Shown: piece by piece, positions 7,339 through 10,925 of the stretch
How positions within the stretch are numbered: position 1 is the stretch's first letter
Layout of the letters: every line of letters starts with the position of its first letter
Source: Gemmatimonadota bacterium
GTDB taxonomy: Bacteria; Gemmatimonadota; Gemmatimonadetes; Longimicrobiales; Gaopeijiaceae
NCBI GenBank assembly: GCA_018678395.1
Contig: JAHHMJ010000501.1
Span: 1-10,925 of the forward strand
Direction: 5' to 3'
Length of the DNA stretch: 10,925 nucleotides
Notes under the pieces: generated by a model
The model's input: only the letters and a program-made list of their open reading frames with translations
Databases searched by the model: none
Told to the model about the DNA's origin: nothing
Position numbers and translations under genes: made by a program

Positions 7339-8478
7339 TCACCCCCCCGGCACGGCCTCGTATCCGAAGTCCGCGAGCACGTAGGGGTCGAACCCACCTC
7401 CCAGATAGTTCTCGGCCGTCGAGACGACTACGAGATCGATCGACGGCAGGACGACGACGAACTGCCCGCCCCACCCCCAACCGGCCATGGGGCGATCGGG
7501 ACCGGAGGGGAGCCACCATTGATAGCCGTAGCCCCGCCCGTCTTCGAAGGTCGAGGCGGGCAGTCCGCTGCGGGCGATCCACTCCCGTGGCACGATCGGC
7601 ACGCCGTCCCACGTACCCTCCTGAAGAACGAGCTGGCCGACGGCGGCCATGTCCCGCGGTTCGAGCCGGAGTCCCCACCCCGTGTTGGTCAGGCCGCCGG
7701 GGCCCTCGCTCCACACCCACTCCTCGATGCCGAGGGGATCGAAGAGACTGCGGGCGACGTAGCTCTCCGCCGACTCCCCGAACTCGTTCTCCAGGACTCC
7801 CGACATGAGCATGGACACGCCGCTGTTGTAGACGAACTCGTGGCCAGGGAGGGTGTCGAGAGGCAGGTCGAGCACGAACTCGATCCAGTCGTCGCTGGCG
7901 ATGAGGCTGGCCGTTGGATTCGTGCCGGTATCGTAGTTGGTGGACAGTTCGTCCCACTCGAGCCCGGTGCGCATCTGGAGGACGTGCTCCAGCACGATGC
8001 CGTCCTTGCCCTCAGCGGCTGCCACCGACGGATACTCCGGGAAGAGGTCGAGGAGGGGCGTGTCCAGCTCCGCGAGCCGTCCCTCGCCGTCGGCGATGCC
8101 GAGGGCGAGCGACGTGACCGACTTGGTCACGGAATAGACGCGGTGCAGATCGTCCGGGTCCCACTCGCCCCAGTAGCGCTCGTAGACGAGCACCCCCGAC
8201 CGTAGCACGAGCAGGCTCGAGATCTCCCCGAAATGCCCCGCGTCGATCCGGTCACCCATGGCGCCGAGCACCGTCGGCGACACACCCATGGACTGGGGTG
8301 ACGCGGTGGTCCATCGTCCGGCCACGCCGTCGTCCAGGGCACCGACGATGGCCTCGACGCCCGGCCCCGCTCCGCTGTCGCCGCAGCTCGCGAGTACAGC
8401 GAGGACCACCCAGAGCGCCCACCGCGCCCACCGTCGTCCGCTCGAGACGGCGGGGTACATGGGGCGTCGACGGCGCAT
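7339..8478 (-). CDS. Class C beta-lactamase-family serine hydrolase, lipoprotein
   Basis: This is a 379-residue serine hydrolase of the beta-lactamase/penicillin-binding-protein fold (Beta-lactamase, PF00144 type). A signal peptide ending in VLAVLASC makes Cys32 the likely lipid anchor. The catalytic SxxK is SVTK (Ser116-Lys119), the second motif is YNS (Tyr217-Asn218-Ser219), and a Gly-rich WGWGGQF (334-340) sits where the third motif (KTG/HTG-like) belongs. Such proteins include esterases and D-aminopeptidases as well as beta-lactamases, and sequence alone does not tell which; antibiotic resistance should not be assumed. The ATG has GAGGA 6 nt upstream. It lies 100 nt downstream of the next gene on the same strand and may be co-transcribed with it. 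Confidence 0.9.
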   Translation of the reverse strand: MRRRRPMYPAVSSGRRWARWALWVVLAVLASCGDSGAGPGVEAIVGALDDGVAGRWTTASPQSMGVSPTVLGAMGDRIDAGHFGEISSLLVLRSGVLVYERYWGEWDPDDLHRVYSVTKSVTSLALGIADGEGRLAELDTPLLDLFPEYPSVAAAEGKDGIVLEHVLQMRTGLEWDELSTNYDTGTNPTASLIASDDWIEFVLDLPLDTLPGHEFVYNSGVSMLMSGVLENEFGESAESYVARSLFDPLGIEEWVWSEGPGGLTNTGWGLRLEPRDMAAVGQLVLQEGTWDGVPIVPREWIARSGLPASTFEDGRGYGYQWWLPSGPDRPMAGWGWGGQFVVVLPSIDLVVVSTAENYLGGGFDPYVLADFGYEAVPGG

Positions 8479-8578
8479 GCGGAATCCTCACTTCCAGGGT
8501 CACGTACGAGCGGGTGACTGCTCTCGGCTACGCTGTCGGGAACTCGACCCTTACCGAGGCGGTGCGCCGCGTCGACCT

Positions 8579-9700
8579 CTACGGGGTCTCGAACTCGTAG
8601 ACCTCCACCGTCGTGCGATCCGCCGCGACGCGTACGAAGCGCCGGTCGTCGATCGACCAGTCTTCGTAGGCGTTGTTCATCCCCGCCGGAATCCGGCCCA
8701 GCACCCGCCCGTCCGCCGCCGACACGAACTGGATGTCCTCCGCCCCATTGGCGGTCACGAACATGGTGCCGGCAACGCTGGGGGTGAATCGCACGTTGCC
8801 GAGTCCCTCGACCGGCACCGCGCCCGGCTCGAGGCGACCGTTGCGCCCCGATCGGTCGTTGATCCATGCGGTCGCCGCCACGCTGACCAGCACTTCCACG
8901 AACTCGATCCGGAGGGACGACTTGGCGGTGAGGGTCGTTCCATCGAGCGTCACGAGTTCGAAGGCCTCGTCGGGCGAGGGGGCATGCTCGACCACGACCT
9001 CACCCGTCGACGACCGCACCCAGAAGCGATCGGCCTCGGACAGCACGCCGACGGACGAACGGCGAATCGACCCATCGGTCGTGTCGACTCGGCACAGCTG
9101 ATCGTCCCGGATCGGAACCGCATAGATCGCACCCGTGTTGCGGTCGGCCACCCCCGCTCCACAGGTGGGGTCGAGAGGCAGCGTGGCCAGGCGCTCGAGC
9201 GAGTCGCCCCTCCAGACGTGCCAGCTCGGCTCGAGCTCCGAGTCGGGTGCCACGAGACGGCCGTCGACCATCCAGTCGAGCCGGAGCAGCCCGAGTACGG
9301 GGACCTCTATGCTCGCCACACTCGATCCTTCCGCGACGTCATACACGGTCACGGTGATCGGCTGCCCGCGCTGCTCCTGCGAGGTGATGGCCACGCGGGT
9401 CCCGTTGGGCGAGAAGGCGACATGGCCGAGTTCGCCGGTCGAGGTGACGGGGAACGTCGCCACGGGCGTGAGCAGCGGGATCTCCTGCGGCCGATCGGAG
9501 CCGGGGGCGTTCGCGGCTTCGGCTACCGGTGGCGTCGCAGGATCGCTCGCCGCGTCGTCCCGTACGGTCTCCGCACCACCGTCGGTCCCACATCCGGCCC
9601 CGAAAGCGACGAGGATCGTGGTTGCGGCCAACGCGGTTCGGGATACGGCTCGCGATCGCGGGCGCGAGGGCACTCCGATCTCCAGGGCGGCGTGGGGCAT
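8579..9700 (-). CDS. Putative lipoprotein with beta-propeller-like repeats
   Basis: This 373-residue protein has no firm family. The N-terminus has a basic region, a hydrophobic stretch and FGAGC, so Cys37 may be lipidated, although the residue at -3 (Gly) is not ideal. A low-complexity acidic, Ala/Pro-rich linker (~40-75) follows. The rest is rich in short beta-strand patterns; GHVAFSPNGTRVAI (92-105) is a typical blade motif of TolB/WD40-like propellers, and VSAADGRVLGRI (326-337) resembles the quinoprotein-like repeat pattern. Cys180 and Cys203 could form a disulfide. The ATG at 9700 has GAGG 7 nt upstream. No catalytic residues were recognised; a periplasmic or surface binding role is the most that can be said. 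Confidence 0.75.
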   Translation of the reverse strand: MPHAALEIGVPSRPRSRAVSRTALAATTILVAFGAGCGTDGGAETVRDDAASDPATPPVAEAANAPGSDRPQEIPLLTPVATFPVTSTGELGHVAFSPNGTRVAITSQEQRGQPITVTVYDVAEGSSVASIEVPVLGLLRLDWMVDGRLVAPDSELEPSWHVWRGDSLERLATLPLDPTCGAGVADRNTGAIYAVPIRDDQLCRVDTTDGSIRRSSVGVLSEADRFWVRSSTGEVVVEHAPSPDEAFELVTLDGTTLTAKSSLRIEFVEVLVSVAATAWINDRSGRNGRLEPGAVPVEGLGNVRFTPSVAGTMFVTANGAEDIQFVSAADGRVLGRIPAGMNNAYEDWSIDDRRFVRVAADRTTVEVYEFETP

Positions 9701-9917
9701 TCGACGGCCTCGCGTTCGGCATGGGTGCAGGGAATTCGTGGGCGAGCATCGATGATGTCGTGACGCGCGTCAAGGCGATCGCACGCCTGGGGCCGATTCG
9801 GTCACCCCGTGTCGGTCGCGCCGGACCACGAAGAGGTTATCGTGCTGAGCCGGATCGACCGGTTGGATGCGATCGCCTGTACGCCGACGGATCTCGAAAC
9901 TCGACCCTGGAAGCCGC
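9701..9917. other. Divergent intergenic region, 217 nt
   Basis: This gap separates the propeller lipoprotein (leftward) from the small membrane protein (rightward) and must hold promoters for both. I see no convincing -35/-10 pair. It contains a 10-bp inverted repeat, GGCGATCGCA (9774-9783) and TGCGATCGCC (9868-9877), 84 nt apart. No coding frame here looks real. Confidence 0.5.
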
Positions 9918-10175
9918 ATGTCCGACCATCCGGAGAAGCGAATCCCCGACTGGGCCACGGGGCTCCTCGCGACTCAGGGCATCGCCCTGGGCATCGCGCT
10001 CGCGATGCCGATCACTCCCAGCAAGACCGGCTCGACCTGGAGTCCTGCGCACCTCGTCTGGGCGGCCCCTACCTATCTCCAGGAGGTCGTGGCCTCGTTC
10101 GTCCTCGTGAATCTCGTGCTGCTCGTGCTCGGGCTCATCGTCTGGATCGTCTCCCGGTCGGGCGGGCCCGAATAG
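9918..10175 (+). CDS. Small membrane protein with two predicted helices, function unknown
   Basis: This is an 85-residue protein. Hydrophobic segments lie at about 14-32 (ATGLLATQGIALGIALAMP) and 56-78 (VVASFVLVNLVLLVLGLIVW), joined by a polar loop with TPSKTGSTWSPAH. The N-terminus is charged (SDHPEKRIPDW) and the C-terminus ends SRSGGPE. The ATG at 9918 is chosen because GGAAG precedes it by 4 nt; an upstream in-frame ATG at 9867 would add a basic, unlikely extension. It faces the dihaem lipoprotein gene across a 20-nt convergent gap. I do not recognise the family. Confidence 0.65.
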   Translation: MSDHPEKRIPDWATGLLATQGIALGIALAMPITPSKTGSTWSPAHLVWAAPTYLQEVVASFVLVNLVLLVLGLIVWIVSRSGGPE

Positions 10176-10195
10176 GCGGTCTCGACCGTCGACCG

Positions 10196-10429
10196 TCAGC
10201 CCCACACCTGCCCGTGGCAGGTGAAGCAGGAGGGCTCTCCGCCGTCTCCCCCGCGGAGATCAGTCCCGTGGCACGCCGCGCATTGATTCGCGGGGTCATT
10301 GAACCCCGGAGCATGAGCGGCCCCGTCGAAGCGCACCGTATGTCCATCCGGCGCATCGACTCCGGTGGGCCCGTCGTCGCATGCGACGAGCAGCGCCCCG
10401 AAGATCATCCCCAGCACAGCCAGTCTCAA
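10196..10429 (-). CDS. Small dihaem cytochrome c-type lipoprotein
   Basis: This 77-residue exported protein has two CxxCH haem-attachment motifs, CAACH (50-54) and CFTCH (68-72), only 18 residues apart. The signal peptide ends in LLVAC, a good lipobox, so Cys17 should be lipidated and the protein anchored in a membrane facing the periplasm. His30 and His39 are possible distal haem ligands. The close spacing resembles fragments of multihaem cytochromes (cytochrome c7/c3-like) rather than a monohaem cytochrome c fold. The TTG start at 10429 is chosen because AAGGAGG lies 4 nt upstream and gives a compact signal peptide; GTG at 10468 is an alternative. A role in electron transfer is inferred; the partner is unknown. 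Confidence 0.78.
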   Translation of the reverse strand: MRLAVLGMIFGALLVACDDGPTGVDAPDGHTVRFDGAAHAPGFNDPANQCAACHGTDLRGGDGGEPSCFTCHGQVWG

Positions 10430-10433
10430 AATC

Positions 10434-10440
10434 CCTCCTT
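10434..10440 (-). promoter_or_regulatory. Strong Shine-Dalgarno for the dihaem lipoprotein TTG start
   Basis: AAGGAGG on the minus strand lies 4 nt before the TTG at 10429. It is the best match to the 16S rRNA tail among the starts examined here and favours this start over the GTG at 10468. Confidence 0.6.
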
Positions 10441-10449
10441 GCCCGGCTC

Positions 10450-10484
10450 CGGGGATCCCCTGCTTCACCCCGCGGGGATCCCCG
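10450..10484. repeat. Pair of GGGGATCCCC palindromes, possible hairpin
   Basis: The 10-bp palindrome GGGGATCCCC occurs at 10451-10460 and again at 10474-10483. With flanking bases, CGGGGATCCCC (10450-10460) pairs with GGGGATCCCCG (10474-10484) in an 11-bp stem around a 13-nt loop. It lies between the DUF481 and dihaem genes, just upstream of the latter, so it could be a terminator, an operator or a transcript-processing element. Confidence 0.5.
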
Positions 10485-10499
10485 AAGATGGGAGTGCAT

Positions 10500-10519
10500 G
10501 CGCGGGGGCCGCCCCGCGC
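10500..10519 (-). terminator. GC-rich hairpin just after the DUF481 gene
   Basis: A perfect 8-bp stem GCGCGGGG / CCCCGCGC closes the 4-nt loop GCCG, 6 nt beyond the stop of the DUF481 gene. No T-tract follows on the minus strand. It probably ends or attenuates transcription from the DUF481 gene. Confidence 0.4.
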
Positions 10520-10525
10520 GGCTGG

Positions 10526-10925
10526 TCAGAACGTCAAGACCACCGCCAGCGTGAAGACACGATCGGTCGTGCCCAGCGGGTTGAACACGGTGTCACCCGT
10601 CGTGCCCAGCGGAAGCTGTTCGAGCGCCGGCTGCTTGTCGTAGAGAAGCTGCAGGCTGGCCTTCAGGGCCAGGGATCCGCTCATGGCCACCGCTAACGAG
10701 TTGGTGAAGTCGGCCCGGAGGTCGTCGGTGTCGTCGAGGTTTTCGTCGACGATCAGGTCGCTGGCGAAGGTGGTGGTCGCCGAGAGCTGGCGGGTCAGCC
10801 CGTACCCGGCCCGGAGACCGGCGAAGCTGTCGCTGCGCGACGGGTCCTCCACCACGTCGTCCTGGATCGTGTAGGTGAGACCGACGTCGGTGCGGAGCTT
10901 GAAGGTCTCCGTCTCCGACCAGGCC
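10526..10925 (-). CDS. DUF481-family outer-membrane beta-barrel, C-terminal part
   Basis: This is the last 132 codons of a gene that enters from the right edge; the frame is open to position 10925. Alternating polar/hydrophobic strands separated by acidic turns are seen: ETFKLRTDVGLTYTIQDD, then FAGLRAGYGLTRQLSAT, LRADFTNSLAVAMSGSLALK and ASLQLLYDKQPAL. This matches the C-terminal half of DUF481 proteins (YdiY-like). The protein ends in AVVLTF, and a terminal Phe after alternating hydrophobics is the recognition signal for BAM-mediated outer-membrane insertion. Function is unknown. The start and any signal peptide lie outside the window. Confidence 0.8.
   Translation of the reverse strand, partial: AWSETETFKLRTDVGLTYTIQDDVVEDPSRSDSFAGLRAGYGLTRQLSATTTFASDLIVDENLDDTDDLRADFTNSLAVAMSGSLALKASLQLLYDKQPALEQLPLGTTGDTVFNPLGTTDRVFTLAVVLTF

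Noticed and set aside
8258..9763. A 501-codon plus-strand open frame over the lipoprotein genes.
   Set aside because: It has no motifs, a repetitive Arg/Gly/Pro-rich composition, and covers two well-supported minus-strand genes.
9774..9877. GGCGATCGCA / TGCGATCGCC inverted repeat in the divergent intergenic region.
   Set aside because: The GCGATCGC core is a palindrome likely by chance in GC-rich DNA, and the 84-nt spacing fits no known operator.
10177..10188. CGGTC-TC-GACCG near-palindrome in the convergent gap after the small membrane protein.
   Set aside because: A 5-bp stem with a 2-nt loop and no T-tract is too weak to call a terminator.

Overview
The window is GC-rich, densely coded bacterial chromosome. 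An orphan MacB/FtsX-type permease paired with a PadR repressor, several Sec-type lipoproteins, a DUF481 outer-membrane barrel and frequent GTG/TTG starts suggest a Gram-negative soil or marine bacterium, most likely Gemmatimonadota (Acidobacteriota is the alternative). This assignment rests on gene-family habits, not on a marker gene.

Layout. (1) Positions 1-1618, minus strand: a PadR regulator whose stop overlaps the start of an ADOP-type permease that runs off the left edge. A 10-bp inverted repeat with an 8-nt spacer lies on the likely promoter of the pair. (2) Positions 1673-1908: non-coding, apart from a short minus-strand remnant resembling the C-terminus of a DUF1501 protein. (3) Positions 1909-7247, plus strand: a six-gene high-affinity phosphate (Pst) operon in the order pstS, phoU-like fusion, pstC, pstA, pstB1, pstB2, with overlaps or very short gaps. 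(4) Positions 7339-9700, minus strand: a class C beta-lactamase-family serine hydrolase and a beta-propeller-like protein, both predicted lipoproteins. (5) Positions 9918-10175, plus strand: a small two-helix membrane protein. (6) Positions 10196-10925, minus strand: a tiny dihaem lipoprotein and the C-terminal part of a DUF481 beta-barrel, separated by GC-rich hairpins.

The most notable part is the Pst operon. PstS captures phosphate in the periplasm, PstC/PstA form the channel, and two PstB paralogues should power it. The two PstBs are degenerate in complementary ways: PstB1 keeps LSGGQ but lacks the Q-loop Gln and the H-loop His; PstB2 keeps the Q-loop and His but has LSLEA instead of LSGGQ. 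A PstB1-PstB2 heterodimer would therefore have one fully canonical ATP site and one degenerate site, as known for asymmetric heterodimeric ABC exporters but unusual for an importer. The PhoU protein of the same operon is fused to a low-molecular-weight phosphatase/arsenate-reductase-like domain whose catalytic Cys and Arg are both replaced, suggesting a non-catalytic sensor or scaffold domain. Together they look like a phosphate transporter with built-in asymmetry and an unusual regulatory subunit.
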